A stretch of DNA of 28,037 nt from Treponema sp. (GTDB lineage: Bacteria; Spirochaetota; Spirochaetia; Treponematales; Treponemataceae), in NCBI GenBank assembly GCA_016293005.1, contig JAEDFA010000017.1, forward strand, positions 1 through 28,037, written 5' to 3'. Positions 1-6,599 of the stretch are shown here, in pieces. The notes below the pieces were generated by a model. It searched no databases, had not been told where the DNA came from, and saw only the letters and a program-made list of their open reading frames with translations. Position 1 is the stretch's first letter. Each line of letters starts with the position of its first letter. A program made the position numbers and the translations under genes.

Positions 1-290
1 TCATTTATACGCATTATTTTGTTCCGTTCTTTGGAATTACAGACCGTTTTTTAGGAGAAGAACCGTCTGATTATGTTACCGCCGAATATAATAAAGCGCT
101 TGAAAAATCGCTTCCAAATTTTGGCGTGAACCTTACGATAATTCCGCGAAAAGAAGTTGAAGGAACTGTAATTTCCGGCACAAAAGTCAGGGAATATGCG
201 AAAAACTTACAGTGGGATAAGCTTAAGGATCTTGTTCCGCCTACGACTCTTGAGCATTTAAAATTTATGGCAGAAAGGGATAAACAATAA
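1..290 (+). CDS. citC: [Citrate (pro-3S)-lyase] ligase, C-terminal part (partial)
   Basis: This is the 3' end of a gene cut by the window edge; the reading frame starts at base 3 and ends with TAA at 288-290, giving about 95 residues. It matches the C-terminal nucleotidylyltransferase half of citrate lyase ligase, which acetylates the phosphoribosyl-dephospho-CoA arm of citrate lyase with ATP and acetate in the cytoplasm. Visible family marks are FxGxTDRFLGEEP near the start, a PRKEVEGTVISGTKVR stretch (the ISxTxxR-type nucleotide-binding signature) and the LVPPTT tail that closes CitC proteins. In the usual arrangement citC sits with citDEF, but nothing downstream here belongs to that operon, so any such partners must lie upstream of the window. 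The family call is fairly secure; an alternative is a stand-alone adenylyltransferase of the same fold. Confidence 0.85.
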   Translation, partial: IYTHYFVPFFGITDRFLGEEPSDYVTAEYNKALEKSLPNFGVNLTIIPRKEVEGTVISGTKVREYAKNLQWDKLKDLVPPTTLEHLKFMAERDKQ

Positions 291-327
291 AATTGCATCC
301 GTGTAAATAAAATAAGGATTGATGGTA

Positions 328-885
328 ATGACAGAAAAAGAAAAAATGCTTTCTGGCGAACTTTTTTGCGGCTGGGGAAACGAAATTGAAAAAGACTATA
401 TGCATTCAAAAAAACTTGCATTCAAGTACAATAAGCTTCCGTTTTACAAAAGTAAAAAGTGCGCCAAAATCATAAAAAAATGGTTTGGGAAAATCGGCGA
501 AAATTTTGCAATCGCTTCTCCGTTTGTCTGTGAATTCGGACAGAATATTGAAGCTGACGAATATTTTTATGTGAATTCCGGCTGCTGTTTCCTTGATGTA
601 TGTAAAATTTCCTTCGGGAAAAATGTTCTTGTAGGTCCGAACACTTCAATTTATACAGCATCGCATCCTATGGACGCAGAAACAAGGCGGACTGGACTTG
701 CCTACGGAAAACCCGTGAAAATCGGAAATGATGTGTGGATTGGCGGAAGCGTTGTAATCCTTGGCGGCGTAACAATCGGTGATAATGTTATTGTCGGAGC
801 AGGTTCTGTCGTAACGCACGACCTTGAAAAAGATGGCATCTACGCCGGAAATCCCGCCAGACTGATTCGTAAGCTTGATATGTAA
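328..885 (+). CDS. Maltose/galactoside-type O-acetyltransferase (LbH family)
   Basis: A 185-residue acetyl-CoA-dependent sugar O-acetyltransferase of the left-handed beta-helix (LacA/NodL/Maa) family, probably a cytoplasmic trimer. The N-terminal MTEKEKMLSGELF is the Maa-type cap, and hexapeptide repeats follow to the end (IGNDVWIGG, VTIGDNVIVGAGS). The catalytic histidine is His113 in TASHPMD, and the usual GNPARLIR ending is present. ATG 328 is preferred because AAGGA at 314-318 lies 9 bases upstream and the protein then begins exactly like its family. A TTG at 319 and an ATG at 322 are in frame but too close to that ribosome site. The gene lies 37 bases after citC and could share its transcript. 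The physiological acceptor sugar cannot be told from sequence; detoxifying acetylation of excess sugar is the usual suggestion for Maa/LacA. Confidence 0.9.
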   Translation: MTEKEKMLSGELFCGWGNEIEKDYMHSKKLAFKYNKLPFYKSKKCAKIIKKWFGKIGENFAIASPFVCEFGQNIEADEYFYVNSGCCFLDVCKISFGKNVLVGPNTSIYTASHPMDAETRRTGLAYGKPVKIGNDVWIGGSVVILGGVTIGDNVIVGAGSVVTHDLEKDGIYAGNPARLIRKLDM

Positions 886-903
886 TGAAAAGATGCCTTT
901 TGC

Positions 904-974
904 CTCGTTTCGGAATCCCACTTATAGGTCTTTACAACCGTTAGAGGGAGATGCTGAAACGAGTTCAGCATGAC
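904..974. repeat. Intergenic hairpin repeat, copy 1 (left of the Rpn gene)
   Basis: Two inverted halves are visible. Bases 904-920 (CTCGTTTCGGAATCCCA) repeat bases 2154-2170 exactly. Bases 946-974 carry ATGCTGAA (951-958), a five-base loop ACGAG, and TTCAGCAT (964-971), followed by GAC. The second half is the reverse-complement form of the first with TTCC/GGAA arms exchanged for TGCT/AGCA arms. The spacer between them (ATAGGTCTTTACAACCG, 925-941) recurs in altered form at 2121-2137 and 2174-2190. The first half lacks its 5' arm, so this copy is truncated. It looks like a REP/BIME-type dispersed element; no coding capacity is seen. Confidence 0.75.
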
Positions 975-991
975 ACACAGCACTACCGTCA

Positions 992-1014
992 GCTTGGCAT
1001 TCCAAACGCCAAGC
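992..1014. repeat. Inverted repeat GCTTGGC-9-GCCAAGC
   Basis: A perfect 7-base stem, GCTTGGC (992-998) and GCCAAGC (1008-1014), with a 9-base loop, directly following repeat copy 1. On the plus strand it is followed by a run of A, not T, so it is not an ordinary intrinsic terminator for the acetyltransferase gene. It is preceded by CACTACCGTCAG, resembling the ACCGCCAG that precedes the other hairpin units at 2188-2194 and 2313-2320, so it probably belongs to the same repeat patch. Confidence 0.55.
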
Positions 1015-1123
1015 AAAAAAAAATCACAAATTTTTAAACTTTTTTTCCCGTTTTTTTGCCGAAAGTGAAAATTTTCGGATATTTAAATATATGAAGAAAA
1101 AATATAAAAACAGGAGTACAATT

Positions 1124-2041
1124 ATGAAAATTTATGTAGACAAAGCACTTGAAAAACAGTGGGAAGAAGCGTCGCTTTCCAACAATTTCATTTTCTGTAA
1201 AGTAATGTCCGAGAATCTTGACCTTTGCAAGGAGTTCCTCGAAATGCTTTTGAACATTAAAATTGAAAGCATAAGTCTTGCCCAGCCGGAAACGACCCTT
1301 AATGTCGACTTTTTTGCTAAAGGAATCCGCCTCGATGTGTTTGTCAAGGATGATACTGATAGAATTTTTGATATTGAGATGCAAGTTATCGGGAAAGACT
1401 ATCTTCCACTTCGGGCACGGTATTATCAAAGCGTACTTGATGTCTCTTCCCTGCACGCTGGCGAGGACTACGAATCACTCACAGAAAGTTATGTGATTTT
1501 CCTTTGTCTTGATGACATTTTCCACAAGGGTCTCCCGATTTACACCTTCAAAAGCGTCTGCCTCGAAGACCCAAAACTTTTCCTCGACGACAAAACCACA
1601 AAAGTCTTTTGCAATGCCCAAAAGTATGATAAAATGCCAGCAGAAAAGCTAAGGACTTTTTTCAAATTTCTTGTGCAGAAGAAACCTGACGAAACAGACT
1701 TTTCAAAGATTATCAACGAAAAAGTCCTCAAAGCCAAAATCACTGAAGATTCAAGGAGGACTTTTATGACTTTGGAGCAAGAGATAAGACTCGCCGCAAA
1801 ACACGCCGCCCAAGCGGCCGCTGAGAAGGCTTCTAAAGAAGCTTATGAGAAAGCATATAAAGAAGCTGAAAAAGAGAAAGAAATTGCACTTAAAGAAGCT
1901 GAAGCAGAAAAAGAATTTGCTTTAAAAAAGGCGGCGGAAGAAAAACTTGAAAGTGCAAGAAAAATGAAAACAAAAAATATTCCTGATGATGTAATAGCGG
2001 AGTGTATAGGGCTTTCTTTGCAACAGGTTCAGGAGCTGTAA
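1124..2041 (+). CDS. Rpn-type PD-(D/E)XK nuclease / putative transposase-like protein
   Basis: A 305-residue protein of the PD-(D/E)XK nuclease family related to RpnA (recombination-promoting nuclease; often annotated 'transposase, YhgA-like'). The nuclease core shows Asp71 in RLDVFVKDD and Glu85-x-Gln87 in DIEMQ, the usual D...ExQ form. An Ala/Lys/Glu-rich coiled-coil segment (about residues 225-290) contains a 33-base tandem duplication. The protein ends with the family's typical short tail ARKMKTKNIPDDVIAECIGLSLQQVQEL-like helix pair. ATG 1124 is chosen over ATG 1091 because AGGAG at 1112-1116 lies 7 bases upstream. Such genes are often multicopy and accessory; here it is flanked on both sides by the same intergenic repeat. 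Whether it mobilises anything is unknown. Confidence 0.85.
   Translation: MKIYVDKALEKQWEEASLSNNFIFCKVMSENLDLCKEFLEMLLNIKIESISLAQPETTLNVDFFAKGIRLDVFVKDDTDRIFDIEMQVIGKDYLPLRARYYQSVLDVSSLHAGEDYESLTESYVIFLCLDDIFHKGLPIYTFKSVCLEDPKLFLDDKTTKVFCNAQKYDKMPAEKLRTFFKFLVQKKPDETDFSKIINEKVLKAKITEDSRRTFMTLEQEIRLAAKHAAQAAAEKASKEAYEKAYKEAEKEKEIALKEAEAEKEFALKKAAEEKLESARKMKTKNIPDDVIAECIGLSLQQVQEL
1859..1924 (+). repeat. 33-base tandem duplication inside the Rpn gene
   Basis: Bases 1859-1891 and 1892-1924 are two in-frame 33-base units that both begin AAAGAAGCTGAA and encode KEAEKEKEIAL and KEAEAEKEFAL. They extend the predicted coiled coil by exactly one 11-residue step each. The near identity suggests recent slippage or duplication. 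Confidence 0.75.
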
Positions 2042-2072
2042 GTTTTACGCTGACTCATCGCTCATAATTCAG

Positions 2073-2116
2073 AAAATTCTCACTGATTTTTTTTAAAGTC
2101 AGTGAGAATTTTTTTT
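2073..2116 (+). terminator. Intrinsic terminator after the Rpn gene
   Basis: A perfect 14-base stem: AAAATTCTCACTGA (2073-2086) pairs with TCAGTGAGAATTTT (2099-2112), with a 12-base loop, followed by more T. It lies 31 bases after the Rpn stop codon. Confidence 0.85.
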
Positions 2117-2140
2117 ATTTATAGGTCTTTATACCCGCGA

Positions 2141-2284
2141 GCGTCATTCCGAACTCGTTTCGGAATCCCATTAATATGTCTTTACGACCGCCAGTGGGAT
2201 GCTGATGCCCCAGACACGCGAGTGCCGCGTTAAATAATTTCCTTAAGGCAAACGCCCCTGTGGCGTAAACGAGTTAAGCATGAC
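2141..2284. repeat. Intergenic hairpin repeat, copy 2, with an interrupted second half
   Basis: The first half is intact: ATTCCGAA (2146-2153), loop CTCGT, TTCGGAAT (2159-2166), then CCCA. The second half starts GGGATGCTGA (2196-2205) but resumes as AAACGAGTTAAGCATGAC only at 2267-2284. The intervening 61 bases (about 2206-2266) look inserted. That segment forms its own small hairpins: ACGCG/CGCGT (2216-2220 with 2226-2230) and ACGCC/GGCGT (2252-2256 with 2262-2266), plus the palindrome CCTTAAGG (2241-2248). Confidence 0.7.
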
Positions 2285-2310
2285 AGAGGGATACCATTAA
2301 GAATGACACA

Positions 2311-2347
2311 TTACCGCCAGTGGGATGCTTCACTGTGTTCAGCATGA
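2311..2347. repeat. Intergenic hairpin repeat, copy 3 (half unit)
   Basis: ACCGCCAGTGGGATGCT (2313-2329) repeats ACCGCCAGTGGGATGCT at 2187-2203 exactly and continues to GTTCAGCATGAC (2336-2347), which matches the end of copy 1. The ATGCT and AGCAT arms are kept, but the loop differs (TCACTGTGTTC). Confidence 0.7.
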
Positions 2348-2388
2348 CATGTAAAAGAAAATAAGTTCAGTATGAATTTTTCGTGCCC

Positions 2389-2417
2389 TTGAAGAATCGG
2401 GTAAAAAAATGTAATAT
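2389..2417 (+). promoter_or_regulatory. Probable asnS promoter
   Basis: TTGAAG (2389-2394), a 17-base spacer, and TAATAT (2412-2417). Transcription would start near 2424, giving a leader of about 50 bases with AGGA at 2464-2467, 8 bases before the asnS ATG. Confidence 0.6.
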
Positions 2418-2475
2418 ATTTTTTCAGTGTGAATCTCTTTAGAATTCATTTCATATTTTTTACAGGAATTTTATT

Positions 2476-3936
2476 ATGGTACCAACTTTAATTAAAGATT
2501 TACTTTCATCTTCTCCAGACGGACAGGTTGTAAAAGTTTGCGGCTGGGTAAGAACCGTACGCGATTCTAAAAATTTAGTTTTTATTCAGGTTAACGACGG
2601 AAGCTGTTTTGCAAACATTCAGTTGACTTTCGACAGAACTTCTCCTTCAAAAAATGCAAATGTAAACAATATCGAAGAAAATTTAAAAAAACTTAACACA
2701 GGTGCGTCTTTGCGTGCAACTGGTCTTTTAGTTGAAAGTCCGGCTTCAGGTCAGGCTGTAGAAGTTACTCTTGAAGACCTCGAATGCCTTGGCGTTTGTA
2801 ATCCGGAAGAATATCCGCTTCAAAAAAACAGAATGTCAATGGAATATCTTCGTGAAAATGCTCATTTAAGGGCAAGAACAAATACTTTCGGTGCTGTTTA
2901 CCGTGTGAGAAATCAAATGGCATTTGCAATTCATTCTTTTTTTCAGGAAAGAGGATTTCAGTATATAAATGCACCGGAAATTACATGTTCAGACTGCGAA
3001 GGTGCGGGCGAAATGTTTCAGGTAACAACTCTCAGCATGGAAAAAATCGCTGAAATGGGCGTAAAAGCGGGAGCAGGCGGAATGAAAATCGAAGATGCTC
3101 ACAAAATCGTAGATTATTCAAAAGATTTTTTTGGAAAAAAGGCAAGCCTTACAGTTTCAGGTCAGCTTGAAGCAGAAACTTTAGCAACATCTTTAAGCCG
3201 CGTTTATACTTTCGGACCTACTTTCCGTGCAGAAAATTCAAATACGCCTCGTCACTTGGCAGAATTCTGGATGTGCGAACCGGAAATGGCTTTCTATGAT
3301 CTTGATGACGATATGGACATTCAGGAAGAATTTATAAAATATCTTTTGAACTGGGCTTTGACAAAATGCCGCTCTGACCTTGAATTTTTTGACAAGAGAA
3401 TTCAGCCTGGTCTTATAGAAAACCTTACAAAAGTCAGAGATGCAGAATTTGTGCGAATTTCTTATACTGATGCCATAAAAAAACTTGAAGAGGCTGCAGA
3501 AAATGGTGCAAAATTTGAGTTCAAGCCTTACTGGGGATGCGACATTGCAACTGAACACGAACGATATTTGACTGAAAAGATTTTTGGCTGTCCTGTTATG
3601 GTTTACAATTATCCAAAAGAAATCAAATCTTTCTATATGAAACAAAATGATGACGGAAAGACGGTAAAAGCAGTTGATGTTTTAGTTCCTGGAATCGGTG
3701 AACTTATCGGCGGTTCTGAACGCGAAGAAAATTATGAAAAACTTCTTGCTGCATGTAAAGAACGCAATATGGATATGTCAAATTACCAGTGGTATCTTGA
3801 TTTGCGCCGCTTTGGAACAGTTCCTCATTCAGGTTTCGGGCTTGGTTTTGAACGCCTTATCCGTTATGTTACCGGAATGGAAAACATCCGCGATGTAATT
3901 CCTTATCCGCGTGCTCCAAAACTTGCAGATTTTTAG
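2476..3936 (+). CDS. asnS: Asparagine--tRNA ligase
   Basis: A 486-residue class IIb aminoacyl-tRNA synthetase that charges tRNA-Asn with asparagine in the cytoplasm. The N-terminal OB-fold anticodon-binding domain (about residues 15-110) begins VCGWVRTVRDSKN. The catalytic core shows motif 2, FRAENSNTPRHLAEF (near residue 250), and motif 3, GLGFERL (from residue 455), and ends IRDVIPYPRAP as in AsnRS. AsnRS rather than AspRS is indicated by the SNTPRHLAEFWMCEPEMAF-type motif and the absence of the GAD insertion domain. It is slightly longer than the roughly 466 residues of the E. coli enzyme, mainly through an insertion between GEMFQVTTL and KDFFGKKASL. It has its own promoter and a hairpin terminator shared with the convergent tyrA gene. 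Confidence 0.97.
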   Translation: MVPTLIKDLLSSSPDGQVVKVCGWVRTVRDSKNLVFIQVNDGSCFANIQLTFDRTSPSKNANVNNIEENLKKLNTGASLRATGLLVESPASGQAVEVTLEDLECLGVCNPEEYPLQKNRMSMEYLRENAHLRARTNTFGAVYRVRNQMAFAIHSFFQERGFQYINAPEITCSDCEGAGEMFQVTTLSMEKIAEMGVKAGAGGMKIEDAHKIVDYSKDFFGKKASLTVSGQLEAETLATSLSRVYTFGPTFRAENSNTPRHLAEFWMCEPEMAFYDLDDDMDIQEEFIKYLLNWALTKCRSDLEFFDKRIQPGLIENLTKVRDAEFVRISYTDAIKKLEEAAENGAKFEFKPYWGCDIATEHERYLTEKIFGCPVMVYNYPKEIKSFYMKQNDDGKTVKAVDVLVPGIGELIGGSEREENYEKLLAACKERNMDMSNYQWYLDLRRFGTVPHSGFGLGFERLIRYVTGMENIRDVIPYPRAPKLADF

Positions 3937-3948
3937 TCTTTTATAAAG

Positions 3949-3984
3949 GGCACTTAAAAAATAGTTTTTGCTTTTTTAGGTGCC
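3949..3984. terminator. Terminator between convergent asnS and tyrA
   Basis: GGCACTTAAAAAA (3949-3961) pairs with TTTTTTAGGTGCC (3972-3984), 13 pairs with one G-T wobble and a 10-base loop. It is followed on the plus strand by TTAATTCTTTTTT. The stem touches the tyrA stop codon (3985-3987), and the T-rich tail on the minus strand is weak, so it serves asnS best and may work poorly for tyrA. Confidence 0.7.
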
Positions 3985-4881
3985 TTAATTCTTTTTTGTG
4001 CCTCCCATAAGGCTTCGTTTTTCCCTTACATCTTTTAAAAGGTTTTCGAGGGCGGTTTTGTCTTCTTTCTGAATTAAATTTTTAAACTCGTTCATTCGGG
4101 CTATAAAATTTTCGATGTGAACTGTAAGTTTTTCTTTGTTTGAGATGAAAAGTTCTGTCCACAGCGGAGCGTTTATCATTGCGATTCTTGTAAGGTCTTC
4201 AAAACTTCCGCCGCCGAATGCCGTAATTTTTTCATCTGGAGCGGATTCTACAAGGGCAGAGGCAATTACATGACAGAGCTGGCTTGTAAAACCGATTTTA
4301 TAGTCGTGGTCACCGGCTGTCGTTTCTGTTATTTTTGAAAATCCCATTTTGTATATAAGTTTTTTAAAAAAATCAAGGTTCTCTTTTTTGTTGAAGTTTT
4401 CAGGAATTAAAATGTAGTTTCTTCCGTTGAAAAAAGAAGAATTTGAAGATGTATAACCTTCTTTTTCGCCGCCTGCCATAGGGTGACCTATTATAAAATC
4501 GACATCGCTTCTTAAAAGGCTTGGAAGTTTTTTTTCAAAAATTCCTTTTACGCCTGAAATATCTGTTATGATTGAGCCGGATTTAAAGTTTTCTTTGTTT
4601 TGAAGAAGAAAATCGAGCGTCGCATGCGGATAAAGGCAGATGAAAACGACATCGCACTGTAAAAGCATTTTTTTTGTTTCTTCAGGCAGAAAATATGAAT
4701 CGATAATTTTTTCTGAAAAAGCATTTTCAAGGCTTTCTTTGTTTTTATCTAAGGCGATTATTTTTGCACATTGATTTTCTGATTTATTTTCTGAAAGGAC
4801 ATTTTTGCGGAGCGATTTTGCGATTGTTCCGCCCATAAGTCCAAGTCCTATGATTCCGTAAGTTATGTTTTCCAAATTCAT
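3985..4881 (-). CDS. tyrA: Prephenate dehydrogenase
   Basis: A 298-residue NAD(P)-dependent prephenate dehydrogenase of tyrosine biosynthesis (prephenate to 4-hydroxyphenylpyruvate), cytoplasmic. The Rossmann nucleotide loop GLGLMGG is at residues 12-18. DISGVKG and IGHPMAGGEKEG are the family's substrate and catalytic stretches, with catalytic His133 in the latter. An all-helical dimer domain fills the C-terminal half, and there is no ACT or chorismate mutase domain. Arogenate specificity cannot be excluded by eye. There is no ribosome site upstream of the ATG. Instead a strong promoter places the predicted transcription start on the start codon itself, suggesting a leaderless message. It is divergent from the kinase-like membrane protein gene, with 48 bases between the start codons. 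Confidence 0.92.
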   Translation of the reverse strand: MNLENITYGIIGLGLMGGTIAKSLRKNVLSENKSENQCAKIIALDKNKESLENAFSEKIIDSYFLPEETKKMLLQCDVVFICLYPHATLDFLLQNKENFKSGSIITDISGVKGIFEKKLPSLLRSDVDFIIGHPMAGGEKEGYTSSNSSFFNGRNYILIPENFNKKENLDFFKKLIYKMGFSKITETTAGDHDYKIGFTSQLCHVIASALVESAPDEKITAFGGGSFEDLTRIAMINAPLWTELFISNKEKLTVHIENFIARMNEFKNLIQKEDKTALENLLKDVREKRSLMGGTKKN

Positions 4882-4887
4882 AATTTC

Positions 4888-4916
4888 ATTATATTGAAAA
4901 TTCTTAAATTTGTCTG
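4888..4916 (-). promoter_or_regulatory. tyrA promoter, probably giving a leaderless mRNA
   Basis: Read on the minus strand: CAGACA (4916-4911), a 17-base spacer, and a perfect TATAAT (4893-4888). A start 7 bases downstream of the -10 box falls on base 4881, the A of the tyrA ATG. A plus-strand TATATT (4890-4895) overlaps it and could serve the divergent gene, although I see no good -35 box for that one. Confidence 0.55.
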
Positions 4917-4929
4917 TAGAATTCTTTGC

Positions 4930-6525
4930 ATGAATGATATTGTTTTTACTGAAAATGACAAAGTTTTTTTGAATTCTTCTTTAACCGAAGAATCTTTTGC
5001 AAAAACAAAGCTTTCAAACCTTATGGATTGTGAAGGGCTTTTGGTGCTAAAAGAAAATTCAGAATTTTTTTCTGCACAAACCTGGAAATTCAATTTAACG
5101 GAATTTAAAAACGGTTCTGTTTTTTTTACAAAAGAAGGTTTTTCAGGTTCTACGCTGGATTCTTTCATAATTCAAAAATCCGAAAATTTATGCGAAATTC
5201 TTTTTGATGTCGTTTCAGCGATAAACTTTGCAAGAAAAAACGGTCTTTCAGTTCCGTGCAATGCTCCTAAAGGAATTCTTTACAATAAAAATGCAGTTTT
5301 GTTTCTTCCTGAAAAAACTTTTTCAAACTGTGCAAGGCTTTGCGGAAAATCTGAATACGAAAAATCTTCAAATATCTGGGTCGATTCTGCATCTTCTGGT
5401 AAAAAGGCAGAACTTTTCTTTCAAAGCGTGCTTGTGTATTATTCGTTTACAAAAAAAGTTCCTTTTCCGTTTGATGAGGATGAAAATCAGGCTGTAAACA
5501 TTGCCGATAAAAAATTTCTTCCGCTTGATTTGTGCGTAAACGGAATCAGTAAAACGCTTTCTGATTTTGTAAGTGCATCATTGAAAAACGAGTCTGATGA
5601 AAATGCCCTTCTTCCGCTTGAAATTTATAAAACTGAACTTTTTAATCCGCAGGAAAGAAAAAATGTTTTGCCGGAGAATGAATTTCAGAAAAAGGTACAG
5701 AAATTTATAAAAACGCAAAATCGCAAAGTCAGCACAAGGCGGCTTTTAAGACGCAATTATGTTTCGATGATAATTTCTTTTGTCGTGTTTTGTTTTGTTC
5801 TTTTTTCTTTATTGTTCGTGAAATTTGAATCAGATAAAAAGCCTTCCGTAAAAGGGCTTGATTCTGAAACAGTAACAGAGATTTTTTTTGAAGGCATTCA
5901 CAAAATGAACGCAGATTTCATGACTGTTTCCGGGAAAAATTGTCCTCAGGCAAAATATTATATTTCTACCATTCCGCAGATAAGGGCTGTTTCAATGATG
6001 AGCGGGGCATACAATTTTGAAAGCGGTCTTTCTTCTCCTGAAAACTGGATGTTTTTTGAGCCTGATACGACAAAAGCATATTCTCACCAGATTTACGGAA
6101 TCACCTGTTTTACGATAAACGGTCGTCCTTCAGATTTAAATGTAAAAATTCCTTCTAAAAAAGATGCAAAAACGCGTCTTCTTCGTGAAAATGGCAGGAA
6201 AATCAACAATCTCGATGAAGTTTCGCATAATGTAAAATATTATCTTGTTCACACTGTAAACAACGCTCTTCAGGTTGATTTATACCAAACTGAAGTTTTT
6301 TTAACTTTTGAAGACGGAATCTGGCAGGTAATTGAATTAAAAGAAAAATTTTCCACAGAACTTTACGACTGGGCCGAATTTTCTTTTGATTATAAGGAAA
6401 AACTTTCAGAATATTCCGGCGATGTGATAAAAGCTGTTTCTTCTTTAAGGGAAAAATATCCGTGGGTTCCGACTTCCATAAGCTTAAAAGCAGAAGAAAA
6501 ATATCTTGATTCGCTTGGTTATTAA
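4930..6525 (+). CDS. Bitopic membrane protein with degenerate kinase-like N-terminal region
   Basis: A 531-residue protein I do not recognise by name. Residues 1-265 have the rhythm of a protein-kinase fold: GFSGSTLDSF near 70, a helix ILFDVVSAINFARKNG (90-105), then CNAPKGILYNKNAVLFL (110-126) where HRDLKPxNIL...DFG would fall, and PFPFDED later. The catalytic Lys, HRD and DFG residues are absent, so at most it is a pseudokinase. A basic stretch, KVSTRRLLRRNY, precedes one transmembrane helix (about 278-298). By the positive-inside rule the first half is cytoplasmic and residues 300-531 are periplasmic. That half ends in a beta-rich stretch with TFEDGIWQVIEL, loosely like NTF2-type folds. 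ATG 4930 is preferred over a TTG at 4894, but neither has a clear ribosome site. Function unknown; the divergent overlap with the tyrA promoter is the only contextual hint. Confidence 0.7.
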   Translation: MNDIVFTENDKVFLNSSLTEESFAKTKLSNLMDCEGLLVLKENSEFFSAQTWKFNLTEFKNGSVFFTKEGFSGSTLDSFIIQKSENLCEILFDVVSAINFARKNGLSVPCNAPKGILYNKNAVLFLPEKTFSNCARLCGKSEYEKSSNIWVDSASSGKKAELFFQSVLVYYSFTKKVPFPFDEDENQAVNIADKKFLPLDLCVNGISKTLSDFVSASLKNESDENALLPLEIYKTELFNPQERKNVLPENEFQKKVQKFIKTQNRKVSTRRLLRRNYVSMIISFVVFCFVLFSLLFVKFESDKKPSVKGLDSETVTEIFFEGIHKMNADFMTVSGKNCPQAKYYISTIPQIRAVSMMSGAYNFESGLSSPENWMFFEPDTTKAYSHQIYGITCFTINGRPSDLNVKIPSKKDAKTRLLRENGRKINNLDEVSHNVKYYLVHTVNNALQVDLYQTEVFLTFEDGIWQVIELKEKFSTELYDWAEFSFDYKEKLSEYSGDVIKAVSSLREKYPWVPTSISLKAEEKYLDSLGY

Positions 6526-6533
6526 ATCTTCCC

Positions 6534-6562
6534 TTGAAAACGATTTTAAAAAGGAATATAAT
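6534..6562 (+). promoter_or_regulatory. ackA promoter
   Basis: TTGAAA (6534-6539), a 17-base spacer and a perfect TATAAT (6557-6562). The expected start is near 6569, giving a leader of about 30 bases with GGAG at 6589-6592, 7 bases before the ATG. It starts only nine bases after the upstream stop codon. Confidence 0.75.
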
Positions 6563-6599
6563 TTTTTCATTAATTTTTATAATTTTTTGGAGTAAATAA

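Larger units (their letters stand above)
2042..2475. other. 434-base intergenic patch between Rpn gene and asnS
   Basis: This gap holds, in order: the Rpn terminator (2073-2116), a block of hairpin repeats (2121-2347), and the asnS promoter and ribosome site (2389-2467). No open frame with a ribosome site and family resemblance is seen on either strand. Confidence 0.8.

Noticed and set aside
319..327. TTG/ATG starts upstream of the acetyltransferase ATG 328
   Set aside because: They overlap or crowd the AAGGA ribosome site at 314-318; the family N-terminus MTEKEKML begins at 328.
1034..1456. Minus-strand open frame of 140 codons over the Rpn gene
   Set aside because: Antisense to a well-supported gene, with no ribosome site and no family resemblance.
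1124..2041. Insertion sequence with terminal inverted repeats around the Rpn gene
   Set aside because: The flanking repeats are internal hairpins of a dispersed element, not precise element ends, and no target duplication is evident.
904..2347. CRISPR array
   Set aside because: Repeat copies are few, unequally spaced, inverted relative to each other, and lack uniform spacers; no cas gene is nearby.
4894..4929. TTG start extending the kinase-like protein by 12 residues
   Set aside because: It lies within the overlapping promoter region and has no ribosome site; ATG 4930 is simpler, though not proven.
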